NCBI GenBank assembly: GCA_028564705.1
Contig: JAPXFQ010000483.1
Span: 3,348,001 to 3,412,000 of the forward strand
Direction: 5' to 3'
Length of the DNA stretch: 64,000 nt
From: Apricaphanius iberus
Taxonomy: Eukaryota > Chordata > Actinopteri > Cyprinodontiformes > Aphaniidae
The translations under genes and the position numbers were made by a program. A model generated the notes under the pieces. It was not told the DNA's origin, searched no databases, and saw only the letters and a list, made by a program, of their open reading frames with translations. This document shows, piece by piece, positions 47,806 through 58,333 of the stretch (position 1 is its first letter; each line of letters opens with the position of its first letter).

Positions 47806-49410
47806 CTGCCACAAATAGGAAGATTTTAATTTTAAAGCCCACAACCCACGCTGCTTTGTTTAACGCGATGCAGTCCTTGCAGAAAGCTTTTACCTGCTTT
47901 AATCTCCTCCACTTGGCTCGTCGGTTTTGAAACCAGGTCTTAACCTGAAAAACAACAGAAAACAAACAGGAATCTTTACTTGTCTAATTTAGTGAATAAA
48001 AAAACAACAGCTGCCAATATATTGGAAGATTGTGAGGTGCTTCAAATTGGAGCTAATAATAATGATATAATAATAATGATAATGAATAATATCACATTTA
48101 AACACATCACTGTGCTCATTCTAGGCAGTCCCTTGGATCCACGGGACACGATTAATGTATTTTAAAAACAGTTATAGAATTACTGGAAAATAGGCTTCAT
48201 CACTGTTATGTTATTATGAACAGTACTATAAACTTTATTTCTCACCAATCATAAATCATTTCATTTCAGTCATAAAAATTTCTCACAAAACATACTGAGT
48301 TTTTTAAAGAAATGTTTGTGCCCATACAAACAATCTCTGCAAAAAATTAAAAATTATTCAATTTTTTAAAATGTATTTTTAAGTGAAATAGCTCAGTTTA
48401 AAAAATGTGTGTGTTAGGACTATTTATATGATGAAATGAACATGATTTGAATGTTCAGCGTCCTCCTGAAACATGTCCATGATCCCTTGAGCAAGATTTT
48501 TAATTCTAAATGGCCTAACGATTAATACACAATGTCTGTGCAGATTTATTTTTCATCTAGGAAAGGTGTAACTTCAATGAACGTATTGTATTCATACACA
48601 ATTAGTTAAATGTGTCTCTAATGTTAAGATTGGTTGGCGTGGTTAGTAAATCAGTCCGTTTATGACCTACTGGAAAGGCAGGAAATTTCAACACTACGGA
48701 ATATTTTTCAAAATAGGCTATAGCTACGAATCCGTTCCTGTAGCAAATGTTTTATTAAGAAAACAATGAATGGGAGACAACCTCTCAGAAATTGTTGAAA
48801 TAACAGATTGCTCCGTTTAAATTAAACTGTAGGCTATAGCCTACAATAAAGTTATAAAACTTAAATAAAAAAAAAAAGCTTTCATTCTCTTTAAAACAGA
48901 CAAAATTGAGCAAAATCTTCCTCGTCCGATGGTTTCCCTCATCTGCTGCCGGTTCACTGCTGCGGCTCTACGGGGAAATGAAGGCCCACAGCTCGGCCAC
49001 ACGGTGACCAGAGGTTCGGGTATTATTGCTCCGTTTTCAAGAAATTATTTCAAAACTCAAACATATTTTTGAATATTCTAAAAGAATAAATACATTCGCA
49101 GTTGAGCCCAAAATTATTCATACCGATGGACACTTTTAATTTATGTTTTTAATTTAAACCGTGACCATTGCTGATTGTTTCATTCAGAAGTAAAACAGCT
49201 CGCTAGAAATCATTTTTCGCATGCGTTTTTTTTTTTATTAAATGTAAATAAAAACTGATTTAATATCATTTTCAAAACGAATACAGAACTTGTATTTTTG
49301 GTTCAAATTATTTTTAAAGCTGTCCATCTTTTCCGGTAATATATTAGTTACTTAAATTATTTCTTTAAACCTTTTTGATTTAGGCTATCAAAAATTATTA
49401 TTATTATTGC

Positions 49411-49501
<91 letters not shown>

Positions 49502-49810
49502 AAGAAGAAGAAGAAGAAGAAGAAGAAGAAGAAGAAGACAGAGAAGCCCCCTCCCGGGTCCAGCTCTCCTCAGCAGAGAACAGACTAACTGAATCACCAG
49601 GTTGGTTCCGGGCGGGTTCGGCCTCCTCACCTGCCTCTCGCTGAGCTGGAGCATCTTGGCCAGGCGTTTCCTCTCAGGAGGGGACAAGTATTTCTGCGTC
49701 TCGAACTTCTTCTCCAGTTCGACGGTCTGGTCGTTGGAGAAACGGACCTGACCTCCTTTTCTTTTGTGCAGCGGCCGCTGGATAAATGGGCTCCAGAGCA
49801 GGGGCTTTCC

Positions 49811-49846
<36 letters not shown>

Positions 49847-51645
49847 GATTATCAGCGGTGGTTCTGTTCCATGTCGGAACATTATGGACCATTACTGCAC
49901 TATAGCACTATAATATAGCTCAGTGAGACGGCTCCAGATGGCCTACTGAGCTGTAGGTAATATTAGACGAGCTCGCTGCTTTAAAGGATGGAAAAATAAA
50001 AAAATACGCGCATTAAAATGAAATTATGACATAAATCACATAAAAATGTAGCTAGCTACATATAGCTTCTATGTTTATAGCCTATGTGCTATATTAACAT
50101 ACATAACAAATACATGTGCTATGTTTCTACAGGCTATTCTTCTATAGGCCTATAGTTTCTATACTTCAATAATTAGAGGAATTTCTAATTCTTTGCAGAA
50201 TTATGCAAGCACCCTACTGGAGGCCAGCACCGGTCAGTAAGATATAGACTAGGCCTTATTGAGCTGCAAAGCAGTGGAAATGAAAAAAAAAAGCCGCAAG
50301 TGTGGAATCAGCGCAGTTTCCTCCCCTTTAATGGTCTGGAACAAACAATAGCGGCCAGCCGCCTGCTGCATGCTGTCTTTTCAGGAAGGTCGTGACAGAG
50401 TGAAAACTATGGCCAAATATCCGCTTCGTGTGCTTCCTGCTTTCTGCTGTGATTACAGACCACGGTAACTGTGGAACAGACGCCCGCTCTCATGTGCGGT
50501 TTTAATGCAGACTCTAGTATTTTCTAACCATCTTATGATCAAAATGATGAATAGGTAACCGGATTTAAGGCTGTAAAATAGAACAACATGGATGAGAGGG
50601 ATTACAGCTCACTGGTTAGAAACCTGCTGAGGTTTTTGTTCATCCATGCTGTTTTCTGATCACTCAGAAACCAACAAACAAACCAATCAGTCTGGTTCTT
50701 TTTCTGCTCGCCCAACACATGTTAAGGTTCAACAATCCAACCAACTAGCCTACCCAGAAGGATTTCTATAAATCTGTTAAGATCATTTTCTTTAAAAGTC
50801 ACATGTAAATAAGGTGCACCTTAATTATAGCAAAAGGAAAATCGACTTAAAGGAAATCTTGAATAAATTACTTTTTATAGTTGCCTATTTTGTGCATTTT
50901 CTTTAGGCTATGTAAAAATAAAAAAACACACTAGTAGCATATAATTCATATGATTTTGTTGCAGTTTCTGCAGGGATCCGTTTGGGTCAAACGGGTGTGA
51001 CGCTGCTGTTTAAAATCATTTGGCCACTATTAAAATAACTCTACAAGCCATATTGCGTAATTTAAACAAACTGAACCGGATTTTGTTTATGAATGATCTG
51101 TTTGGAGCCTCGGCTCAAACGTTTGCGCCAACATCGGTCCCCCCCTCCCCCCACCCCAAACCCACTCTCCCTCTGACAGAAAGTCAGCCACATCCTCGCA
51201 GGGCCCGCAGAGGAAGTGCAACAATATGTGAAAAACGGATCCCGGGCTATCAGAGGCCGAGTGTTTCCTGAATATGTCTGTATTGAGGATGTCGATAAAA
51301 TAATCAGCAGCGTGCAGCGGCCTCCCGAGGAAGCGGCTGGCCGGGGTGAGACAGGAAAACATTTAACAGCTTCTGAAAGCAGATTTACTCCTATCGACAG
51401 GCTCACAGCTTCCGCTATGAACGGAAAAAGGCCCGGCTTGTTCAACTCAAAATCACTAGAGCCTACTTCAGAGGACCAGCATTGTTACTATCAGTCACAT
51501 CTAGTTGAAGATGTTTAATAGAAAGCGGCTGAATATTACACAAATCTTTATGTTTCCAGCCCCACAATGAGCTGGTGATGATAGAGGGACTTCTTCTGAT
51601 CTCTCAGAACAATGGCCAAGCCAAGGTCGCCCCTCTACTCCCCAG

Positions 51646-51677
<32 letters not shown>

Positions 51678-52657
51678 CATGCTGAATGGATATGCCTGAA
51701 GCTATTGTGGCCCTAAATGTCCGTAACAATAACACCGTGACTCATATGTGCGTGGTCAGTCATCATGCGCAAAAACTATTTGGGAAAACTCTGCAAAAGT
51801 CTCCAGCTGTTTTTGACCTTGTGCGTTTATGCAGAAAGCATAACTGTATGCAACTGGAGACGATCTTAAGCTCGATATGCATGACCAAGCGTGATACTCA
51901 TGCAAAAAAGGTTTCGTTGTCACTGAAACGCAGTTTGTTAATGCAGAAGAGCTTCCCTGCACTAATAGAAAATGGTATCACAGCCAGAGAAACTAAGCAT
52001 ATTTAGAATTTACCGTATTGTAAAATGAAGTTATGATAACTGAGTCATCTCTGCCTAAATATGTTTCACACAGAAGGGAAGATGAAATTACTTAACTCTC
52101 AGAAAGAACAGCGAAATAAAACCACCGTTTTGCTCAGTAACAGAGTAAAAATGTGACTTAATGGAAAAGTGAAAGAATCCACCCCTAGTCGTTTACGCAC
52201 AAGTAAAAAAATCAGCGGGGCATCAAGAAGAACCGACTAAAGACGATGAAAAAGGAGCGCAGATCTCTGAGAAGGAGTTCAGCTACTCACCGAGCGGGTC
52301 CTGTCGGAGCAGGGCCTGTGCGTACTCCCCCATGGAGCGGGGGTGCTGCTGGTGGAACGGGTAGACGGAACCACTAAAGGCTCCCACAGGGCCGTACGTC
52401 GCTGTCAGCGCAGCGTGTGACAGCACTGGATGGATCGGCGTGGGTTCGTAAATCGGTGTCCGGTAGGGAGAAATCAGACTGGTGAAGGAGGAGTTGGCTG
52501 ACGGGAGTGTTGGTGTGGGGATGACCGGTGTGGAGCAGGTGGAGGAGGAAGAAGAGGAGATGGTGGCTGAGGAAGACCTCCCCAGAATGTCCTCGATGTA
52601 GAAGGGGGTCGGGTGTGCCGGCTGAATGGGGGTCGGTGCGTAAAGCGGGACGCTCAT
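47542..52657 (-). CDS. hhex: Haematopoietically expressed homeobox protein Hhex
   Basis: Four coding exons: 52657-52291, 49809-49631, 47944-47894 and 47805-47542. They total 861 nt and encode 286 residues. Intron phases are 1, 0, 0, with GT..AG at every junction. Seen: the conserved start region 'PLYAPTPIQPAHPTPF', an eh1-like 'FYIEDIL' (about residues 19-25, known to bind Groucho/TLE co-repressors), 'SPYRTPIYEPTPIHP', and 'GKPLLWSPFIQRPLHKRKGG'. The homeodomain is about 138-197, with 'VKTWFQNRRAKWRR' as recognition helix, and the acidic tail includes 'SDVSDDSDQELDIE'. HHEX is a nuclear DNA-binding regulator, mostly a repressor, of liver, pancreas, thyroid, blood and endothelial development. 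The ATG at 52657 is the first that leads straight into the conserved start. Human HHEX is 270 residues. Confidence 0.96.
47894..47944 (-). CDS. hhex: hhex exon 3
   Basis: A 51-nt microexon-like exon encoding residues 183-199, 'VKTWFQNRRAKWRRLKQ', the DNA-recognition helix of the homeodomain. The acceptor is 'ttttcag|gtt' and the donor 'aagcag|gtaaaa'. Confidence 0.95.
47945..49630 (-). other. hhex intron 2
   Basis: The intron holds a compound microsatellite near its 5' end and is otherwise AT-rich. No ORF, RNA or clear transposon is seen. The short intron 3 is at 47806-47893. Confidence 0.85.
49394..49538. repeat. Compound microsatellite (ATT)n(AAG)n in hhex intron 2
   Basis: About 26 ATT units (49394-49471, one impure) are followed directly by about 22 AAG units (49472-49538). 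In the sense of hhex this reads (CTT)n then (AAT)n, starting about 90 bases after the exon 2 donor. ORFs read through it as poly-Leu, poly-Arg or poly-Asn and are artefacts. Confidence 0.97.
49631..49809 (-). CDS. hhex: hhex exon 2
   Basis: Encodes the rest of Gly123 to Gln182: the linker 'KPLLWSPFIQRPLHKRKGG' and homeodomain helices 1 and 2. The acceptor is '(tg)n-aag|gaaag' and the donor is 'aggcag|gtgagg'. The exon is 179 nt, so skipping it would shift the frame and remove most of the homeodomain. The usual pyrimidine tract is replaced by a (TG)n repeat. Confidence 0.95.
49813..49843. repeat. (CA)15 microsatellite at the hhex exon 2 acceptor
   Basis: A pure CA run on the plus strand is (TG)n in the sense of hhex. 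It ends three bases before the exon 2 splice acceptor AG, so it takes the place of the polypyrimidine tract. Confidence 0.97.
51192..51332. promoter_or_regulatory. Candidate ETS/GATA enhancer in hhex intron 1
   Basis: Within 140 bp there are ETS-type cores at 51212-51215 (in 'gaggaagtg'), 51265-51268 ('tttcctg', opposite strand) and 51329-51332 ('gaggaagcg'). GATA cores are at 51248-51251 (TATC) and 51294-51297 (GATAAA). It lies about 1.3-1.4 kb after the start codon. A blood/endothelial enhancer with paired Ets and Gata sites has been reported about 1 kb into mouse Hhex. Equivalence here is inference from position and motifs, not from alignment. Confidence 0.4.
51646..51675. repeat. Poly-C run of 30 in hhex intron 1
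   Basis: Thirty consecutive C (poly-G in the sense of hhex). Such runs are hard to sequence, so the length may not be exact. Confidence 0.95.
52291..52657 (-). CDS. hhex: hhex exon 1 (coding part)
   Basis: Encodes residues 1-122 plus the first base of Gly123. It holds the proline-rich repression region with the eh1-like motif and a Ser-rich run (about residues 28-40) that looks lineage-specific. The donor is 'ctcg|gtgagt'. The open frame continues upstream past the ATG, but that part has no HHEX similarity. Confidence 0.95.
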
Positions 52658-52899
52658 GGTGCTGTGTGCCGCTGCTGACGCGCTGCGTCTCTCTGTCTCT
52701 TCCAGCAGAAACACCACAAGACTTCCTCCGAGTTTCAATCCAGAGTCTGCTGGAGCTCCCAACTCTGAAGCTGAACCTACTCTTCTCACTTCCAAAAACA
52801 GAGAGAGTCCCGGGGCCGCGCAGGAGACCGTTAGAGTGGGTTGGTACCCATCAGGTCGGACTGGACTCCAGCTGACACTCGATCCAACTGCTGGCTCTG

Positions 52900-52980
52900 T
52901 TATCTGACTGCAGGCGAAGAAGGGAGGAGATAAATGGACGGCCAACTTCCTGCAGGTGGCTGGTGGCCGTTTCTGATTGG
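52900..52980 (-). promoter_or_regulatory. Candidate hhex promoter motifs
   Basis: Upstream of the hhex ATG, the minus strand has AGATAA at 52905-52900 (about 245 bases upstream) and a CCAAT box at 52980-52976 in 'accaatc' (about 320 bases upstream). A further GATAA is on the plus strand at 52929-52933. No clear TATA box is seen. The transcription start is unknown. Confidence 0.35.
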
Positions 52981-55039
52981 TTTTGTCTTCGACCCAAACT
53001 TGCGCCGCAGTGAGAGGCGTTTATTTTCTTTGCAGGAGAATCATAGACCCTAAAACCCAAAATATCAGCTGGATGAGAATATCGGCAGCTCAATGAATTC
53101 CTATTGCTTCAGAAAGATTTGAGCAACACAATAAGTCTGCTGGGACTAAAGTTCCAGGGTTCCCGTTCTTCAGACATTGGCTTACAGAGCAACACAGCCT
53201 ACCGTATTTAAGTTTAGCCTTTAAAGTGAGAAACAACTAATTAAGAACATATTAAAATCATTTAGGATGTTTTGTGTCTATTTTATGGAAGGATAAATTG
53301 AATTCTTGTCCAAATGATCGTGATGCTGCCAAAATAAAAAGGATCGTTTTTCAGAACTAAAGCAACAAACGAAAAATGTTTTTAAATATTGTTCCTATTT
53401 TTTATTGATAATAAATCAGATGACGTTTTAGAGCGTTATCAGATAAGCTGGGTTGTAGAGGCCAGGGTTGCCATTCAGACTTCACTCCGTTATACACTAG
53501 CAGCTTTTTTTCCTGTCATAATGGAACGTAGATTAAATATTACGAAAAATGTATTTAAAAAACATATTTGCTTTGCCCAAAAAAATGTGATAATACAAAC
53601 ATGAAACCTTTCATTGTGAATAATAAGGAATTAATTTTCCACTGAGGGTCTGTATTAAAAGTCCAGCACTTATAATAACCTTTTGTCTTATTAACTATTA
53701 ATGCTGGTATTGCCTCATATAAATGCGGTAATGTTCTGCTTATTTCTTCCATGCATTAATAGGTCCTTCTACTTCAGCGTGAAAGCACACTGTTCTACTC
53801 CTAAACTATCTGAAACAGAGACGTTTCTGAAAAAAATCATTGCTAATTTTAAGGATATGCTGATGCTGATTTATGGCCACTTTTGGGGGTGGCGCATCAT
53901 GCATCATTGTGAGAACAGCAAAAAGATTTGCAGCTATATAGAACCAATAAGCCAATGCCAGTAGAACCTCCTAACTAATAAAGATGACTGGAGAGAAAAC
54001 AGCATCTAAATAAAAGAGCTCATTCATTGCTGTGTGAAAACCACTTTAGAGATATTCCCATTAGTTTGCTTCATGCGTTGCTGTTCAATGTTTAGAAAAT
54101 GACCTCAGTGAATATTCTGTAATTGAAGTCATGTAGCCAGCCTCATGCTGGACTGTAGCTGGCTTGGACAAGGCTTTGTGATTACTTGGTTTTGGATCCC
54201 AACAGATTTTGATCTACTTTTGACCATCATCTGTCTGAATCTTCCTCTTCATTTGAGTTAGGCTACTGGGTCAAATTGGTGTAATAGTATTCAAACCAGA
54301 GGAATAATAATGATGATAAACGTTTCCCTTTTTGGCTTCCAGAAGCTACTCTTGGCTGGTCCAAATGCTCGTGACGGTGTGTTATCCTGAGCCTGGCCTT
54401 ACGGAAAGTTGCTTCTTGTTAAGACAAAGTCATTCCACTCCTCCAGCATCCCATAGCAGCCTCCTTGCTCAGCATGGTGGACTGCAGTAACATAAAGATT
54501 CAATGTAATCTTATTTCTACAACTTTAGATTAGTCATTTCTGTTTTATGATCAGCTGAGGAATAACTGTAATACAGTTGGACTGAAATGGACTGTGTGTA
54601 ACAGGATTTGAATCTTAATTGAATATTATAATCTCTGCCTTTAAATGCCTTTATGTTTATGTAAACCTATGCTTTGACTTGCCTACTACTTTGCTGCCGG
54701 TCCACCTGAGTTTCCCCCACTGAGGAACAATAAATGTTATTTCTTTTTTATTGTAAAAAGTATCTGTTGGTTTGAAATATGATAAATTCTCCTGGATGTA
54801 ACACTGTGGACTGGATCTGGATGTTTTTTGTTAACAAGCCTGCTCTGGTTTATGAAGCCACTCAGCAGAACTGAAATGATCTGTGAGGGCTCACAATAAT
54901 CAAACATTACACCATACGCTCACATGTAACATTAGGACACAGCATAGCTTTCTGCTCTGATGTTACACACCATTCTGTGAATGTTTGGTTTTATGAGTCC
55001 AGAGGCCTGAAAAACAGTAGATTAGATAGTTAGATAGAT
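52981..55039. other. Intergenic, upstream of hhex
   Basis: AT-rich, with no ORF that I can support and no recognised transposon. It may hold hhex regulatory sequence, but I see no specific site. Confidence 0.4.
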
Positions 55040-55148
55040 AACTTTTAAACTGATTAGAATGTATGCATGATTGAATTAAAATGGCTTGTAAAGTGCCCGG
55101 CGATGACCTGTTGTGAACTGGCACTATATGAAGAAACTAAATTAGATT
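55040..55148 (+). repeat. L2-type LINE 3' tail
   Basis: 'acttttaaactgattagaatgta...gtgaactggcactatatgaagaaactaaattagatta' matches the LINE 3' end with many changes. It is an old, 5'-truncated fragment without coding sequence. Confidence 0.6.
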
Positions 55149-55469
55149 AATTACATATTTTCATAGCTGTGATCATTGTAAAAAAAAATCTGAATATGTA
55201 CACAATGTAACTCGAAGTGAGTCAAACTTCTGTGAAATCAAACTGTCTACTTAGGAAAACATCACTGATTGCTAATCAATTTTACATATTGTTATGCTAA
55301 TGGTATGGACAAAGGTGTAAATTAGAGAAAATTATCCAGACCCCCCTAATAAAGGAGTGGTGTTGCAGGTGGTGACCACAGACCACTTCTCAGTTCCTCT
55401 CTGTCTGAGGTTTTGGTCACTTCTAAATGCTTCCGGTGCTTTGACTCTAGTGGTAACATGAGACGGAGT
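55149..55469. other. Intergenic, nothing seen
   Basis: AT-rich, with no recognised gene or repeat. Confidence 0.4.
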
Positions 55470-56410
55470 CTACAACCCACACGAGAGGCTCAGGTAGCGC
55501 AGCTCATCCAGGATGGAACATCAATGTGAGATGAACGGTGGCTACCAGGAGACAGACCAGAACATCAGGAGACGTGGAGGAGGCCGTAGGAGGGCAACAA
55601 CCCAGCAGCAGGACCCCTACCTCCACCTCTGTGCCAGGAGGAGCAGTAGTAGAGCCCTGCAGAATCACCTCCAGCAGGCCCCCAATGTTAATGTGTTTTC
55701 TCAAACAATCAGACACAGACTCCATGAGGCTATATGAGGACCAGACGTCCACAGGAAAGGGGGGGGGGGGGGGGTTGTGTTTACAGCCCAACACCCTGCA
55801 GGACAGGACGTTTGGCATGTAACGGAGAAAACCAAGATCGGTCAATTTTTGACTGGTGCTCTGAGCTCAGCAAAGATGGAAGCAGGTTAACACTGAGCAC
55901 ATGTGACAGACGTGACAGAGTCTGGAGATGCTGTGGAGAACATTCTGCTGCCTGCAACATCCTCCAGTATGACCAGTTTGGCAGTGGGTCAGTAATGGTG
56001 TGAGTGGCATTTCTTTGGGGGGCCACACAGTCCTCCATGAGCTGCCATTAGGTACAGAGATGAGATCCTCAGACCCCCAGTGAGACCAAATGCTGGTGCA
56101 GTTGGCTTTAGGTTCCTCCCAATGCTGGACAATGCTGGACGTCATGTGGCTGGAGTGACTCAGCAGTTCCTAACAGATGGAGGCACTGATGCTATGGACT
56201 GGCTTCGCCCATTCCCCACACCTGAATTCATCTGACAACATCTGGGTCATCATGTCTCGCTCCGTCCACCTACTCCACGTTGCACCACAGCCTGTCCAGG
56301 AGTTGGTGGATGCTTTAGTCCATGTCTGGGAGGAGATTCCATCAGGACATCGTCCTCCACCTCATCAGGTGCATACCCAGGAGTTGTAGGGTGGGCCTAC
56401 AGGCGGGTGG
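55470..56410 (+). pseudogene. Decayed Tc1/mariner transposase
   Basis: Broken plus-strand frames in order: 'EAQVAQLIQDGTS' (N-terminal), 'NHLQQAPNVNVFSQTIRHRL' (second helix-turn-helix, 55513-55737), 'LSTCDRRDRVWRC' and 'CNILQYDQFGSGSVMV' (55734-56003), and 'AHSPHLNSSDNIWVIMSR' plus 'VQELVDALVHVWEEIPS' (56177-56389). The last normally contains 'SPDLNPIEH..W' with the catalytic Glu, here replaced. The poly-G run at about 55758-55774 also breaks a frame. It is a third, distinct Tc1 family in this window and is dead. Confidence 0.75.
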
Positions 56411-57621
56411 AGGCCACACCCACTACTGATCCTCATTCGGACTTTTTTTAAAGACATTACATGAGCGTTGGATCAGCCTGCAGTGTTTCTCCACTTTAAT
56501 TTAATGACCCATTGATTCCAAATCCAGATCTTCATGGATAGATAAATCTACTTTACATACTCAACTATGAAAAGTATTTATTGAGAATATCTCATTTATT
56601 CAAATCTAGGACGTGTTATTTTAGTGTTCTCTTTATATTGATTCTAGCAGTATATATCTCAAACTATCTGAGGTGTAACTGACAACTATCATAATAAGCT
56701 GCTCTGAAATCCGGCTAGTCTGTGACCTCATTAGAATGGTGGCAGCAGCGGCCTCCGTCTGTCAGTGGATCACCAGTTTCCTGACTGACTGACCGACAGC
56801 AGCTCAGACGGTGGAAATCATAGTGGACTTCCTGAACCTACACCCCATCCCCAGACACACACACTGTCTCCCCTCACTATCCTCAACAATACTGTGTCTG
56901 CTGTGTATTACTGCTGTCTCTGGACCTGAGCAGCTCCTCTAACATGGACACGGAAGGAGTATCAACAGAGACTATCTGCCAACTCACTGTGTGCTTTGAC
57001 TCATCCACAGAATAGGACAAGTCCAAACTATCATGTAGGATCAGGTCTGCAGAGAGAACCATCAGTACGTGTCCTGTCCTCCATCCAGGTCTAAAATGTC
57101 TGCAGACCCCACACGTCCTGGACACAAATGCTTGAGACTTCCACCTTCAGGTTGGCGCTACAGAGATAGTTTCCTCCCCTAAACTGTCTTCTGTGAACAC
57201 TTAAGAATCAGCGTGCCCTGACTGCTACCATGCAGAATTAAACTGATTTAACATTCTTATGTATATTCATGTAATTTTATTTCTCAACAATTCCTATATA
57301 TTCATACTTAGAATGCTTTAATTTAGAGCAAAGTGGAACCAGAGTCAAAATTCTTCTCTGCACACAAACTTGGGGAATAAATCTGATTTTAATCTGCAAG
57401 GGAGAAACTCTAAAGGAAAGATACGGATCGAGAAGAAAATACTTTTCTTGTAAATTAGATTACAGTCACACTTTCTGATAACAGCTGTAACAGCGCCCTC
57501 TGCAGTAACAAAGTGTTGCAGAGAGACTTCTGATTAAAATTAAGAAGAGGGATCACATTTCTCCTATTTGAGCTTCTGTTCTCTGGCTCCCTGTTGAATC
57601 CAGAATAGAAATTAAAAGTGT
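56411..57621. other. Intergenic with a possible LINE remnant
   Basis: About 56730-57180 has weak similarity in broken frames to LINE reverse-transcriptase C-termini ('QWITSFLTD', 'TVEIIVDF', 'IRSAERTIS'). It may be a very old non-LTR retrotransposon fragment of a further family. I see no intact gene. Confidence 0.35.
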
Positions 57622-58232
57622 ACTTTTCACATAAAATGGTCATAATAATCCAGCTCCATCACATATTATATTATTCCATATGTTCCTAACAGAGCACTTT
57701 GTTCTCAGAATGCAGGTTTACTGGTAGTTCCTAGGATTTCTAAAAGTAGAATAGGAAGCAGATCTTTTATCAGGCTCCTCTCCTGTGGAACCAGCTCCGA
57801 GGTTTAGTTCATGAGGCAGATTCTCTGTCTACTTTAGACTGGCGCTGTTGGAGGACAGAACATAATGATGAACACTTATTTGTGCTCAGCTACATTCTTT
57901 TACTTCTCCCTAATTGTGCATTATACGTTTTTATTTCAGCTTTTAACGTCATGTTCCCTCTGTTTTTTCATCTTCATAGAACTGCACCTGGCTTAGCTCT
58001 GGTAAGGTGGGTGGTTGGTTAGTATAGTGGGTAGTGGTTATATAACCCAAACCGTAAGCTACTACTCCTATCAACTCTTTTCACTTTAACATAGAACATG
58101 CTCCTAGAAACAGTTCCTGGGTTGTTCTTTTTTTTCTGTGTCTCTGCTTTGTCTTCACAAACCCTCAGGTTCAGGTTCTAGTTCTACTGCAGGTTTCTTC
58201 CTGTTAAAGGGGAATTTCTTTTTTTCAACCTG
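57622..58232 (+). repeat. L2-type LINE ORF2 end and partial 3' UTR
   Basis: It begins with the end of LINE ORF2 in broken frames ('PGLLVVPRISKSRIG' type, 'APLLWNQLRGL' type), then the 3' UTR up to 'gtttcttcctgttaaaggggaattt', where it stops without the terminal tail. It lies about 100 bp before the satellite array. Confidence 0.75.
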
Positions 58233-58333
58233 GAAGTTATTTTTAGCAAATATTACATTAATTCATTCACCCAGAAAACTCTGGAGCCACTTGGAGTCCT
58301 TTGGGAGAAGTTAATATCCAGTCGCGTCAGCGC

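Larger units (their letters stand above)
49844..52290 (-). other. hhex intron 1
   Basis: About 2.5 kb with no recognisable transposon. It carries a pure run of 30 C at 51646-51675 and a GC-richer block at about 51100-51450 with clustered ETS and GATA motifs, listed separately. ORFs here have no protein similarity that I can see. Confidence 0.85.

Noticed and set aside
47319..47930. 203-codon plus-strand ORF over hhex exons 3 and 4
   Set aside because: It is antisense to confirmed hhex coding exons and has no similarity of its own.
49388..49882. 164-codon minus-strand ORF with poly-Leu and poly-Asn
   Set aside because: Only its centre (hhex exon 2) is coding. The ends are read-through of the (TG)n and (AAG)n(ATT)n repeats in introns.
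52658..52945. Upstream extension of hhex exon 1 by 96 codons
   Set aside because: The frame is open, but the sequence has no HHEX similarity. The known N-terminus of the family fits the ATG at 52657.
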